From Streptomyces formicae (lineage in GTDB: Bacteria > Actinomycetota > Actinomycetes > Streptomycetales > Streptomycetaceae): a stretch of DNA of 64,000 nt. This document shows positions 48,184-58,500 of this stretch, in pieces. The stretch spans positions 3,162,001 to 3,226,000 of the forward strand of contig NZ_CP071872.1 of the NCBI RefSeq assembly GCF_022647665.1, read 5' to 3'. The first letter of the stretch is position 1, and each line of letters begins with the position of its first letter. Position numbers and translations under genes: made by a program. Under the pieces are notes generated by a model. The model worked only from the letters and a program-made list of their open reading frames with translations, made no database searches and had not been told where the DNA came from.

Positions 48184-48198
48184 CTGATGTTACATCAG
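48184..48198. promoter_or_regulatory. 15-bp perfect palindrome before the beta-oxidation operon
   Basis: CTGATGTTACATCAG lies 24 bp upstream of the CoA-transferase ATG, in a notably AT-rich stretch. A second palindrome, GGAACGTGTTCC, sits at 48164-48175. Either could be the operator of a TetR/GntR-type fatty acid regulator that covers the start region. Confidence 0.55.
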
Positions 48199-48222
48199 TT
48201 GTGTCATACCGCTGGGGGCTTG

Positions 48223-49449
48223 ATGGCAGCGAGAACGAGCGGTTCCGGCGGTCCCGGCGACGAGCCCGGCGGCGGCCTTGGTGACGGCCGTGGCGAGGGC
48301 CCCGGCGGCAGCGGCCCGCTGGCCGGGGTGCGCGTCGTCGAGCTGGCCGGGATCGGCCCCGGGCCCTTCGCCGCCATGCTCCTCGCCGACCTCGGCGCCG
48401 ATGTCGTACGGGTCGACCGGCCCGGCGGCGCGGGCCTCGCGATCAACCCGGCGTACGACCTCACCAACCGCAACAAACGGTCCGTACTGATCGACCTCAA
48501 GGCCGACGGCGGCCCCGCGCAGGTCCTCGACCTGGCCGAGCGTGCCGACGTCCTGATCGAGGGGTACCGACCGGGGGTCGCCGAGCGGCTCGGCGTCGGG
48601 CCCGAGCAGTGCCACGCCCGCAACCCCCGGTTGGTCTACGGGCGGATGACGGGCTGGGGCCAGGAGGGGCCGCTCGCCCAGCGCGCCGGCCACGACATCA
48701 CGTACATCGCCCTGACCGGCACCCTCGGCATGATCGGCAAGCCGGACGAGGCGCCCGCCGTCCCGGCCAACCTCGTCGGTGACTACGCGGGCGGCTCGCT
48801 CTACCTCGTCATCGGCGTGCTGGCCGCACTGCAGCACGCCCGCACCCCCGGCGGCACCGGCCAGGTCGTGGACGCGGCGATCGTCGACGGCGCCGCGCAT
48901 CTCGCCACCATGATCCACGGGATGATGGCCGCCGGAGGCTGGCAGGACCGCCGCGGTGCCAATCTCCTCGACGGCGGCTGCCCCTTCTACGGGAACTATG
49001 CGACCGCCGACGGGGGATACATGGCGGTGGGCCCCCTGGAGCAGCGGTTCTACGACGAGTTCATCGAGCTGCTCGGCATCGCGGACGAGGCCCCGGCGCG
49101 CAAGGACTTCGCCCGCTGGGGCGAGCTGCGCGCAGCCGTCGCCGCACGCTTCCTCACGAAGACGCGGGCGGAGTGGACCGCGGTCTTCGAGGGCTCCGAC
49201 GCCTGCGTTGCGCCCGTGCTGTCGCTGAGCGAGGCCCCCTCGCATCCGCATCTCGCGTCCCGCGGCACCTTCACCGACCACGGGGGCATCACCCAGCCGG
49301 CCCCCGCGCCACGCTTCTCCGCGACCCCGGGCTCGGTACGCCGGCCGCCGGCCCTCCCCGGCGCGGACACCGAAGAGGTCGCGCGCGACTGGGACGTACC
49401 GACGATCCGGCCGGAGAGCCGGCAGCAGGGCGGGGAGCAGCAGCGATGA
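48223..49449 (+). CDS. CoA-transferase / alpha-methylacyl-CoA racemase family protein
   Basis: 408 aa, ATG 48223 after GGGGG. A Gly-rich N-terminal 30 residues precede the CaiB/BaiF domain: [82 protein letters not shown] with the catalytic-type Asp in [11 protein letters not shown]. The GHD and YRPG motifs with this spacing favour alpha-methylacyl-CoA racemase over formyl-CoA transferase. It would convert 2-methyl-branched acyl-CoAs for oxidation. It is the first gene of a four-gene beta-oxidation group and overlaps the next by ATGA. Confidence 0.88.
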   Translation: MAARTSGSGGPGDEPGGGLGDGRGEGPGGSGPLAGVRVVELAGIGPGPFAAMLLADLGADVVRVDRPGGAGLAINPAYDLTNRNKRSVLIDLKADGGPAQVLDLAERADVLIEGYRPGVAERLGVGPEQCHARNPRLVYGRMTGWGQEGPLAQRAGHDITYIALTGTLGMIGKPDEAPAVPANLVGDYAGGSLYLVIGVLAALQHARTPGGTGQVVDAAIVDGAAHLATMIHGMMAAGGWQDRRGANLLDGGCPFYGNYATADGGYMAVGPLEQRFYDEFIELLGIADEAPARKDFARWGELRAAVAARFLTKTRAEWTAVFEGSDACVAPVLSLSEAPSHPHLASRGTFTDHGGITQPAPAPRFSATPGSVRRPPALPGADTEEVARDWDVPTIRPESRQQGGEQQR

Positions 49450-50594
49450 CCATGAAACGGCAGATCTTCGGCGCCGACCACGAGGCGTTCCGCGAGACCG
49501 TGCGCACCTTCCTCGCCAAGGAGGTGCTGCCGCACTACGACCAGTGGGAGAAGGACGGCATCGTCTCGCGCGAGTCCTGGCGCGCGGCGGGCCGCCAGGG
49601 GCTGCTCGGCCTCGCGGTCCCCGAAGAGTACGGAGGCGGTGGGAACGCCGACTTCCGCTACAGTGCGGTGCTCGCCGAGGAGTTCACCCGCGCGGGCGCC
49701 GCCGGCCTCGCGATCGGCCTGCACAACGACATCATCGGGCCGTATCTCACCTCGCTCGCGACCGAGGAGCAGAAGCGGCGCTGGCTGCCGGGCTTCTGCA
49801 GCGGCGAGATCATCACGGCCATCGCCATGACCGAGCCGGGCGCGGGCTCGGACCTCCAGGGCATCCGGACCACCGCGGAGGACCGGGGCGACCACTGGCT
49901 GCTCAACGGCTCCAAGACGTTCATCTCCAACGGCATCCTCGCCGACCTGGTGATCGTCGTCGCGAAGACCACCCCCGAGGGCGGGGCCAAGGGGCTGTCG
50001 CTGCTCGTCGTCGAGCGCGGCATGGCCGGCTTCGAGCGCGGGCGCAACCTCGACAAGATCGGCCAGAAGGCCCAGGACACGGCAGAGCTGTTCTTCACCG
50101 ACGTCCGCGTCCCGAAGGAGAACCTCCTCGGCGAGGTCAACGGCGCCTTCGTCCATCTGATGACCAACCTCGCGCAGGAGCGGCTGAACATCGCGGTGGC
50201 CGGTATCGCCGCCGCCGAGTACCTGCTGGAGATCACCACCCGGTACGTGAAGGAGCGCGAGGCGTTCGGGCGCCCGCTCGCCAAGCTCCAGCACATCCGC
50301 TTCGAGATAGCCGAGATGGCCACCGAGTGCGCCGTCACCCGCACCTTCCTCGACCGCTGCATCGTCGACCACTCCAACGGGGAGCTCGACGCGGTGCACG
50401 CCTCGATGGCCAAGTGGTGGGCCACGGAACTGCAGAAGCGCGTCGCCGACCGCTGCCTCCAGCTGCACGGCGGATACGGCTACATGAGCGAGTACCGGGT
50501 CGCGAAGGCGTTCACGGACGGCCGTATCCAGACGATCTACGGCGGCACGACGGAGATCATGAAGGAGATCATCGGCCGCTCCCTGCTCTCCTGA
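49446..50594 (+). CDS. Acyl-CoA dehydrogenase (long-chain/isovaleryl type)
   Basis: 382 aa flavoprotein that oxidises acyl-CoA to enoyl-Co[16 protein letters not shown] is near 128-141 and the FAD/acyl pocket [13 protein letters not shown] near 151-163. The C-terminal motif is [12 protein letters not shown], with Gly where medium-chain enzymes have the catalytic Glu, so the base is more likely Glu245 in LAQERLN, as in long-chain and isovaleryl enzymes. Its start overlaps the CoA-transferase stop (ATGA). The substrate range is inferred, not shown. Confidence 0.92.
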   Translation: MTMKRQIFGADHEAFRETVRTFLAKEVLPHYDQWEKDGIVSRESWRAAGRQGLLGLAVPEEYGGGGNADFRYSAVLAEEFTRAGAAGLAIGLHNDIIGPYLTSLATEEQKRRWLPGFCSGEIITAIAMTEPGAGSDLQGIRTTAEDRGDHWLLNGSKTFISNGILADLVIVVAKTTPEGGAKGLSLLVVERGMAGFERGRNLDKIGQKAQDTAELFFTDVRVPKENLLGEVNGAFVHLMTNLAQERLNIAVAGIAAAEYLLEITTRYVKEREAFGRPLAKLQHIRFEIAEMATECAVTRTFLDRCIVDHSNGELDAVHASMAKWWATELQKRVADRCLQLHGGYGYMSEYRVAKAFTDGRIQTIYGGTTEIMKEIIGRSLLS

Positions 50595-50641
50595 CCCTCC
50601 TTCCCGGACCCTTCCCGGCTTCCCCGGTTTCGCTCACGCCC

Positions 50642-50692
50642 CACCCCCACCCTCACCCTCACCCTCGACTTCCCCCCTCACCCTCACCCCCT
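50642..50692 (+). repeat. CACCCT tandem tract between acyl-CoA dehydrogenase and thiolase genes
   Basis: Several CACCCT/CACCCC units in tandem fill most of the 131-bp gap. There is no terminator-like hairpin, so read-through into the thiolase is likely. It may be a slippage-prone spacer. Confidence 0.6.
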
Positions 50693-50725
50693 CCACGTCA
50701 CGTACGTCATGCGAAAGGCTCTGCT

Positions 50726-51940
<1,215 letters not shown>

Positions 51941-52004
51941 CCCTCCGGCCCTCCGCCCTCCACCGCACTTCACGGCGCCTCCCCCTTCTTACGGAGCAGC
52001 AGCA

Positions 52005-54179
52005 ATGACCGAGAGCACGACCATCCGCTGGGAGCAGGACGAGACCGGGATCGTCACCCTCGTCCTCGACGACCCCAACCAGTCCGCCAACACCATGAAC
52101 CAGGCGTTCAAGGACTCCATCGCGGCGATCGCCGACCGCGCGGAGGCCGAGAAGGACGCGATCCGCGGCATCATCTACACCTCCGCCAAGAAGACCTTCT
52201 TCGCGGGCGGCGACCTCAAGGACATGATCAGGCTCGGCCCCGAGGACGCACGGCTCGCCTTCGACACCGGCACCGCCATCAAGCACTCCCTGCGCCGGAT
52301 CGAGACCCTCGGCAAGCCCGTCGTCGCGGCCGTCAACGGCGCCGCGCTCGGCGGCGGTTACGAGATCGCGCTCGCCTCGCACCACCGCATCGCCCTCGAC
52401 GCGCCCGGCTCGAAGATCGGCCTGCCCGAGGTCACGCTCGGCCTGCTCCCGGCCGGCGGCGGCGTCACCCGCACCGTACGGCTGATGGGCATCGCGGACG
52501 CGCTGCTGAAGGTGCTGCTCCAGGGCACCCAGTACTCCCCGAAGCGGGCGTTGGAGAACGGCCTCGTCCACGAAGTGGCCGCGACGCCCGAGGAGATGCT
52601 CGCCAAGGCGCGCGCCTTCATCGACGCCAACCCCGAGTCGCAGCAGCCGTGGGACGTCAAGGGGTACAAGATCCCCGGCGGCACGCCGTCGAACCCCAAG
52701 TTCGCCGCCAATCTGCCCGCTTTCCCCGCCGGCCTCAAGAAGCAGCTGAACGGCGCCCCGTACCCGGCCCCGCGCAACATCCTCGCCGCGGCCGTCGAGG
52801 GCTCCCAGGTCGACTTCGAGACCGCGCTGACCATCGAGGCCCGGTACTTCACCGAGCTGGTCACCGGCCAGACCGCGAAGAACATGATCCAGGCGTTCTT
52901 CTTCGACCTCCAGGCCGTCAACTCCGGTGCCAGCCGCCCCAAGGGCATCGAGCCGCGCGAGGTCCGCAAGGTCGCCGTGCTCGGCGCCGGGATGATGGGC
53001 GCGGGCATCGCGTACGCCTGCGCCAAGGCCGGCATCGACGTCGTCCTGAAGGACGTCAACGCCGACGCCGCCCAGCACGGCAAGGCGTACTCGCGGAAGC
53101 TGCTCGACAAGGCCGTGAGCCGCGGCCGCAGGACCGAGGCGGAGCGCGACGAGCTGCTCGCCCGGATCACCCCGACGGCCGACCCCGCCGATCTCGCGGG
53201 CTGCGACGCCGTCATCGAGGCGGTGTACGAGGACCCGGCGCTCAAGCACAAGGTGTTCCAGGAGATCCAGGACGTGGTCGAGCCGGACGCGCTCCTCTGC
53301 TCCAACACCTCCACACTGCCGATCACGCTGCTCGCCGAGGGCGTCGAGCGGCCCGCCGACTTCGTCGGGCTGCACTTCTTCTCGCCCGTCGACAAGATGC
53401 CGCTCGTCGAGATCATCAAGGGCGAGCGGACCGGCGACGAGGCGCTCGCCCGCGCCTTCGACCTGGTGCGCCAGATCAGCAAGACGCCGATCGTCGTCAA
53501 CGACTCGCGCGGATTCTTCACCTCCCGCGTCATCGGGCAGTTCATCAACGAGGGCGTGGCGATGGTCGGCGAGGGCGTCGAGCCCGCGTCGGTCGAGCAG
53601 GCGGCCGCGCAGGCCGGATACCCGGCGAAGGTGCTCTCGCTGATGGACGAGCTCACGCTGACCCTGCCGCGGAAGATCCGCAACGAGACGAGGCGGGCCG
53701 TCGAGGAGGCGGGCGGCATCTGGACCGCCCACCCGGCCGACGCGGTCATCGACCGGCTGGTCGACGACTTCGGCCGCACGGGACGCAGCGGTGGCGCCGG
53801 CTTCTACGACTACGTGGACGGCAAGCGGACCGGCCTGTGGCCGGGCCTGCGCGAGCACTTCGGCAGGCCGGACGCCGTGGCCGTGCCGTTCGAGGACATG
53901 AAGGAGCGGATGCTCTTCTCCGAGGCGCTGGACACGGTCCGCTGTCTGGAGGAGGGCGTTCTGACCTCGGTCGCCGATGCCAACATCGGCTCCATCATGG
54001 GCATCGGCTTCCCGGCCTGGACGGGTGGCGTCCTCCAGTACATCAACGGCTACGAGGGCGGTCTGCCCGGCTTCGTCGCCCGAGCACGCGAACTGGCCGC
54101 GACGTACGGCGAGCGCTTCGAGCCGCCGGCCCTGCTGGTGGAGAAGGCGGAACGGGGCGAGACCTTCACGGATGCGTGA
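52005..54179 (+). CDS. fadB: FadB-type fatty oxidation multienzyme (hydratase + 3-hydroxyacyl-CoA dehydrogenase)
   Basis: 724 aa. The N-terminal enoyl-CoA hydratase domain (about 1-190) has FFAGGDLKDMIR, VVAAVNGAALGGGYEIALAS and IGLPEVTLGLLPAGGG. The linker helix region leads to the NAD domain (about 320-500: VAVLGAGMMGAGIAYACAKA, DAVIEAVYEDPALKHKVFQE, LLCSNTSTLPI, FVGLHFFSPVDKMPLVEII) and a C-terminal dehydrogenase dimerisation part (VVNDSRGFFTSRVIGQFINE). It converts 2-enoyl-CoA to 3-ketoacyl-CoA and hands it to the thiolase. End of the operon, with a terminator hairpin 36 bp further on. Confidence 0.94.
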   Translation: MTESTTIRWEQDETGIVTLVLDDPNQSANTMNQAFKDSIAAIADRAEAEKDAIRGIIYTSAKKTFFAGGDLKDMIRLGPEDARLAFDTGTAIKHSLRRIETLGKPVVAAVNGAALGGGYEIALASHHRIALDAPGSKIGLPEVTLGLLPAGGGVTRTVRLMGIADALLKVLLQGTQYSPKRALENGLVHEVAATPEEMLAKARAFIDANPESQQPWDVKGYKIPGGTPSNPKFAANLPAFPAGLKKQLNGAPYPAPRNILAAAVEGSQVDFETALTIEARYFTELVTGQTAKNMIQAFFFDLQAVNSGASRPKGIEPREVRKVAVLGAGMMGAGIAYACAKAGIDVVLKDVNADAAQHGKAYSRKLLDKAVSRGRRTEAERDELLARITPTADPADLAGCDAVIEAVYEDPALKHKVFQEIQDVVEPDALLCSNTSTLPITLLAEGVERPADFVGLHFFSPVDKMPLVEIIKGERTGDEALARAFDLVRQISKTPIVVNDSRGFFTSRVIGQFINEGVAMVGEGVEPASVEQAAAQAGYPAKVLSLMDELTLTLPRKIRNETRRAVEEAGGIWTAHPADAVIDRLVDDFGRTGRSGGAGFYDYVDGKRTGLWPGLREHFGRPDAVAVPFEDMKERMLFSEALDTVRCLEEGVLTSVADANIGSIMGIGFPAWTGGVLQYINGYEGGLPGFVARARELAATYGERFEPPALLVEKAERGETFTDA

Positions 54180-54494
54180 GCCGGCGCCGCCGACGACGAG
54201 GTGACGGGCGACGGGCCCCCGTGGATCGCACGGGGGCGCGTCGCCTCGTCGCCGTCAGCGGCGATCCCGCCCGGTCCCGCTCGGTCCGGCCCGGGTCCCG
54301 CGCTCCGGCGTACCGCGTTCCCGCTCCGCGGCGTGCACGGTGAACGCCAGGTGACGGCTGGTCACGCCCCCAGCGTGGCACGTTGATCAGCGGTAGCAGG
54401 TGGCCTTCACTCACTGCTGGCGTCGTGCCGCGCCGCTGCCACCAGCACGCGAGGCGTCGCGGACCGCACCCGACCGGCTGGGGAGTCGATCACT
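54180..54494. other. Intergenic region after the beta-oxidation operon
   Basis: 315 bp containing the terminator at 54215-54237 and, presumably, the promoter of the MFS gene. Short frames here are Arg/Pro-rich shadows. I see no RNA gene. Confidence 0.5.
54215..54237 (+). terminator. Intrinsic terminator-like hairpin after fadB
   Basis: Perfect 9-bp stem GCCCCCGTG/CACGGGGGC with a 5-nt loop, 36 bp downstream of the fadB stop. No T-run follows, as is common in Streptomyces. Confidence 0.65.
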
Positions 54495-55958
54495 GTGCCC
54501 GAGGTGACCAACGGACCTTCCGGCAGTTCGCGGCCCCTGGGCGAAGCGCTCGACAACGCAAGGATGTCGCATCTCCACCTGAGGTTCTGGCTGCTGGCCG
54601 GGTTGGGGATCATGCTCGACGGGTTCGACTTCTTCATCATCGGGGTCGCCAACCCCCTGATCGCCGAGGACCTCGGCGGGAGCACCGCCGAGCGGGGCCT
54701 GCTGTCGGCCGCCGCGATCGTGGGGGCCGCACTCGGCGCCGCGCTGCTGGGCCCTCTCGGCGACCGGATCGGACGCAGCCGGATCTTCCGGGTCGACCTG
54801 TGGCTGTTCGTCGTCTTCTCGGTACTGTGCGCCTGCGCCTGGGACATCTGGTCCCTGATCGTCTTCCGGCTGCTGCTGGGCGTGGCGGTCGGACTGGACT
54901 ATCCCATCGCGGCCAGCTACCTCGCGGAGATCCTGCCGTCCCGCAGGCGCGGGCGCTGGCTGGTCGGCGCGTTCAGCCTCCAGGCGGCCGGCATTCTGCT
55001 GGGCGCGGCCGTCGGTGTGGTGATGCTCCTCGCACTGCCGGACATCGGGTCGTGGCGCCTCATGCTCGGATTCGGCGTGCTGCCCGCCCTGATGATCATC
55101 CTGCTGCGCCGGAACATGCCCGAGAGCCCCCGCTGGCTCGCCCAGAACGGCCGCGAGCGAGAGGCGTGCGAGGTCGGGCAGGCGATGACCGGCCGGCCGG
55201 TCCATGTCACCGAGCGGGACCGTGAACGCCATGAGCCGCCACCGGAGGGGCTGGAGGCCCTGGTCCAGCCGCAGTTGTTCTCGCGCCGGCTGATGCGGCG
55301 CACGGTCTTCACGGCCGTGCCGTGGTTCCTGATGGACATCGCGACGTACGGAGTGGGCATCTTCAGCCCCACCATGCTGGCCGGACTCGGACTGGCGGGC
55401 GCGAACGCCACGTTCATCGCCGACGACATCGCCTCCACCGAGGGCACGGCCGCCCTGGACGTGTTCCTGGTGATCGGGTTCGCGCTGGCGATCCTGCTCG
55501 TCGACAGGGTGGGGCGCGTCCCGCTCCAGCTGTCCGGCTTCGCCGTGATGACCGGCGCGCTCTGCCTCCTCGCCGCGACGGCCCAGCTCTCCGGCGGCAC
55601 CGAGGCCCACCTCGTGCTCGTCTTCCTGGGCTTCGCCCTGTTCAACACGTTCATGAACGTGGGCCCCAACGCCACGACCTTCGCCCTGCCCGCCGAGGTC
55701 TTCCCCGCCGAAGTGCGCGCCGCGGGCCACGGCTTCGCTGCCGGATGCGGGAAGCTCGGTGCCGCCCTCGGGACCTTCCTCTTTCCCGTGCTGCTGGCGG
55801 ACGTCGGCGAGAGCGCGCTGCTGTACGGCATCGCGGCGACCAGTGCGCTGGCCTTCGTCGTCACCCTGCTCTTCCGCATCGAGCCGGCCGGCCGCTCGCT
55901 CGACGAACTCTCCGGCGAGGCGACGGCCGCGATCGCCCCCAGGGTGACGCCGCCTTAG
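54495..55958 (+). CDS. MFS transporter (sugar/phosphate porter type)
   Basis: 487 aa, GTG start with GGGAG upstream. About twelve membrane segments in two halves. The MFS signature GDRIGRSRIFRVDLW lies between helices 2 and 3, DYPIAASYLAEILPSRRRGR after helix 4, and PESPRWLA in the central loop. Asp in LLAGLGIMLDGFDFFIIG at helix 1 is typical of the phosphate/organic-acid H+ symporter group. The substrate is unknown. Its stop overlaps the stop of the convergent MerR gene by 4 bp. Confidence 0.9.
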   Translation: MPEVTNGPSGSSRPLGEALDNARMSHLHLRFWLLAGLGIMLDGFDFFIIGVANPLIAEDLGGSTAERGLLSAAAIVGAALGAALLGPLGDRIGRSRIFRVDLWLFVVFSVLCACAWDIWSLIVFRLLLGVAVGLDYPIAASYLAEILPSRRRGRWLVGAFSLQAAGILLGAAVGVVMLLALPDIGSWRLMLGFGVLPALMIILLRRNMPESPRWLAQNGREREACEVGQAMTGRPVHVTERDRERHEPPPEGLEALVQPQLFSRRLMRRTVFTAVPWFLMDIATYGVGIFSPTMLAGLGLAGANATFIADDIASTEGTAALDVFLVIGFALAILLVDRVGRVPLQLSGFAVMTGALCLLAATAQLSGGTEAHLVLVFLGFALFNTFMNVGPNATTFALPAEVFPAEVRAAGHGFAAGCGKLGAALGTFLFPVLLADVGESALLYGIAATSALAFVVTLLFRIEPAGRSLDELSGEATAAIAPRVTPP

Positions 55959-56701
55959 GGCGCCACGGGTCCCGACCGCGAACCGAACGCGGCCCGCAGT
56001 TCCTCGCGCAGGGACCGCTGGAAGGCCGTCACGAGTGCCTGGATCACCATCGGCTGCATATGGGCCGACAGCGACTTCATCGCCGCGACGTGATCGGGGT
56101 CCGCCTCCCGCTCGCGGTAAGGGCCCCACACCTCCTCCCGGAACAGCCGCGTCAGCTCGTGCGCCGCCGCCCGCGCGTGCTCCAGCAGCACCGTCCGTGA
56201 GGCGAGGATCGTCTCGTGTGCGATGGGCACGTCCAGGAGCTCGACCCCGAGCCGCAGCAGCCCTCCGTCCAGCCGGAACGCGTCCCGGTCGCCGGTGCGG
56301 TCGAGCACCCCCATCGCCGCGAGCCGGTCGATGTCCTGCTCCGACAGCACCCGCCCGGCCCGCCGCTCCAACTCGCCCCGCGCGACGTCCTCCGCCGACT
56401 CGGGCGCCCAGGCCGCCACCAGGGCGCGATGGATCGCCAGATCGTGCGCGCTCAGGTCGGGCGGCAGCTGCTCCAGGTACCGCTCGATCGCGGCGAGCGT
56501 CATGCCCTGGTGCTGCAACTCCTCGATCAGTGCCAGCCGCGACAGATGCTCCGCCCCGTAGTGACCGACCCGCCGCGCACCTATCACCGGCGGCGGCAAC
56601 AGCCCCCGCGTGCCGTAGAACCGGATCGTCCGCACAGTGACCCCGGCCCGCGCCGCCAGCTCATCGACGGTCAGCGTCGGCTCCTCGGATCCGGTGGCCA
56701 T
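55955..56701 (-). CDS. MerR-family transcriptional regulator
   Basis: 248 aa from ATG 56701. N-terminal MerR winged helix (TVDELAARAGVTVRTIRFYG, GLLPPPVIGARRVGHYGAEH, LIEELQHQGMTLAAIERYLE) followed by a helical effector/dimerisation domain of about 150 residues. The C-terminal part (EREADPDHVAAMKSLSAHMQ) lacks metal-binding Cys, so it is not a metal sensor of the classic type. It converges on the MFS gene and could regulate it, or be unrelated. Confidence 0.9.
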   Translation of the reverse strand: MATGSEEPTLTVDELAARAGVTVRTIRFYGTRGLLPPPVIGARRVGHYGAEHLSRLALIEELQHQGMTLAAIERYLEQLPPDLSAHDLAIHRALVAAWAPESAEDVARGELERRAGRVLSEQDIDRLAAMGVLDRTGDRDAFRLDGGLLRLGVELLDVPIAHETILASRTVLLEHARAAAHELTRLFREEVWGPYREREADPDHVAAMKSLSAHMQPMVIQALVTAFQRSLREELRAAFGSRSGPVAP

Positions 56702-56948
56702 ACTGTGCCTCGCTTTCCGTTCCACGCCTCGGTGCAGCAGTATTGCTGTCTCACCAGTGTTGTGAAAGCGCGGGGCTCGCACCAGGGCATCGCCGCGTGG
56801 GCAGTGAGGCTCCGACAGCATTAGGCACGCCCCGGCGTTTTCGTCGGCCATCGGCCCCGGGCCGGGACGACCCCCCTCGGAGTTGGTGTGTACCTGACGC
56901 TAGAGTGCGGTGCTTGTTCGATTTGCGGCACTGTGAAGGGGGAGGGGC

Positions 56949-57440
56949 ATGAGTGCGCAACTGAGGGAAACCGCAAGCGAGTTGGCCGAGGTCCTGTGGC
57001 GCGAGCACACCGTGTACCGCGAGCGGGGCGGAGGCGTGGTCATCCGGGGGGAGCACGTGCAGCGGTGGATCAGCATCGCTCCGAGCGGCGGGCGGGACGA
57101 GGTGCTGCTGCGGGCCGGGCGGATTCTGGACGGGGGGACGACCGCGCCGGCGCGGTCGGAGGCCGTGGCGAGGCTCGACGCGGGGACGGGCGAACTCGCC
57201 GCGACATGCCGCCGGCTCCTCGCCGAGGCCGCCGCCGACACCGCACCGCCGACACCGCGGCGGACAGCGCCCGCGCGCTCCGGGCAGCAGGCACGACAGA
57301 GGCGCCGAAGACGGCAGGGAGGGCAGGGACGGCGGGGAGGGCAGGGACGGCACACGAGCCTCGGGTCCTGGGTCGTGATCCTGTGCGTGGCCGGCGTCGT
57401 CGCGCTGTACGCGTACAACGTGTCGGCGGCCTACCGGTAG
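56949..57440 (+). CDS. Hypothetical protein with C-terminal membrane anchor (163 aa)
   Basis: GGGGGAGGGG directly before the ATG gives a very strong ribosome-binding site. The N-terminal 95 residues form a compact domain (ETASELAEVLWREHTVYRER, VVIRGEHVQRWISIAPSGGR) without family recognition. A strongly basic, Gln/Arg-rich low-complexity stretch (about 110-140) precedes one membrane helix (SWVVILCVAGVVALYAYNVS) at the C-terminus. It is probably tail-anchored with the domain inside. Its end overlaps the convergent CDF gene by 10 bp. Confidence 0.7.
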   Translation: MSAQLRETASELAEVLWREHTVYRERGGGVVIRGEHVQRWISIAPSGGRDEVLLRAGRILDGGTTAPARSEAVARLDAGTGELAATCRRLLAEAAADTAPPTPRRTAPARSGQQARQRRRRRQGGQGRRGGQGRHTSLGSWVVILCVAGVVALYAYNVSAAYR

Positions 57441-58408
57441 CCGGCGAAGTGGTGGGCCAGCGCCGCGTGCGGGTCCTGGTCGCTCGTGTGGACGTGGTCG
57501 ATGTGGACGGTCGCACCCGCGAGCCTCGGCACCGCGTGCAGCAGCGCGTGCTCCGCGGCCACCGCCACCGCATGTGCCTGGACGACGGTCAGCGCCGGGT
57601 CGACCTCGACCGAGGTCTCCGCGCGCAGCGTGTGCCCGAGCCAGCGCATCCGTACGGCGCCGACGGCCCGCACGCCCTCGACATGGGAGAGCGCGTGCTC
57701 CGCCTCGTCCACCAGCGCAGGGTCCACCGCGTCCATCAGCCGGTGCCAGATCTCCCGGGCCGCGCCGCGCAGCACCAGCAGGATCGCGCCGGTGATCACG
57801 AGGCCGATGAGCGGGTCGGCGTACCGCCAGCCCAGCGCCGAGCCGCCCGCGCCCAGCAGGACGGCCAGCGAGGTGAACCCGTCGGTGCGGGCGTGCAGTC
57901 CGTCGGCGACCAGCGCCGCGGAGCCGATGCGTCTCCCGGTGCGGACACGGGCCCTGGCCACCCATTCGTTGCCGGCGAAGCCGACCAGCGCGGCCGCGGC
58001 GACGGCCGGCAGGTGGGTCACATCCTGGGGCTCCAGCAGCCGCCGGACCGCCTCGTACCCCGCGAAGGCGGCGGACGAGGCGATGACCAGGACGACGAAG
58101 ACGCCCGCGAGGTCCTCCGCGCGCCCGAAGCCGTACGTGTAGCGCCGGGTGGCGGCCCGCCGGCCGACCACGAAGGCGAGCGCTAGCGGAAGCGCCGTCA
58201 GGGCGTCGGTCGCGTTGTGGACGGTGTCGCCGAGCAGCGCGACCGACCCGGAAAGCACCGCGACGACCGCCTGCACGACGGTCGTGGCGGCGAGGATCCC
58301 GAACGAGAACCACAGCGTCCGCAGACCGTCCGCCGAACCCTCGAGCGCGCTGTCGACGCGCTCCCCGTGGTGATGGTGATGGTGGTGGTGGTGTCCATGC
58401 CCCGTCAT
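57431..58408 (-). CDS. Cation diffusion facilitator (metal efflux) with His-rich N-terminus
   Basis: 325 aa from ATG 58408 (58420 is in frame). The N-terminus has an uninterrupted run of nine His after GHG, a likely metal-binding tail. Six membrane segments carry the CDF metal site pairs HNATD (DTVHNATDAL) and HARTD (DGLHARTDGF). The C-terminal cytoplasmic domain (MRWLGHTLRAETSVEVDPAL, HAVPRLAGATVHIDHVHTSD) is the usual ferredoxin-like regulatory domain, also His-rich. It exports Zn2+ or related ions by proton exchange. The exact metal is not known. Confidence 0.92.
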   Translation of the reverse strand: MTGHGHHHHHHHHHGERVDSALEGSADGLRTLWFSFGILAATTVVQAVVAVLSGSVALLGDTVHNATDALTALPLALAFVVGRRAATRRYTYGFGRAEDLAGVFVVLVIASSAAFAGYEAVRRLLEPQDVTHLPAVAAAALVGFAGNEWVARARVRTGRRIGSAALVADGLHARTDGFTSLAVLLGAGGSALGWRYADPLIGLVITGAILLVLRGAAREIWHRLMDAVDPALVDEAEHALSHVEGVRAVGAVRMRWLGHTLRAETSVEVDPALTVVQAHAVAVAAEHALLHAVPRLAGATVHIDHVHTSDQDPHAALAHHFAGYR

Positions 58409-58500
58409 GGACACCACCATGACAGCCGGAAAGACCTGCAGCCACTGCCGAAGAGCGGCCGGTGACCAGCTGCGAAGGCCTTGCTACTGCCCTCGTGCCC

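Noticed and set aside
50642..50692. CACCCT tract considered as a CRISPR-like or regulatory array
   Set aside because: Units are 6 bp without spacers; it is simple low-complexity DNA.
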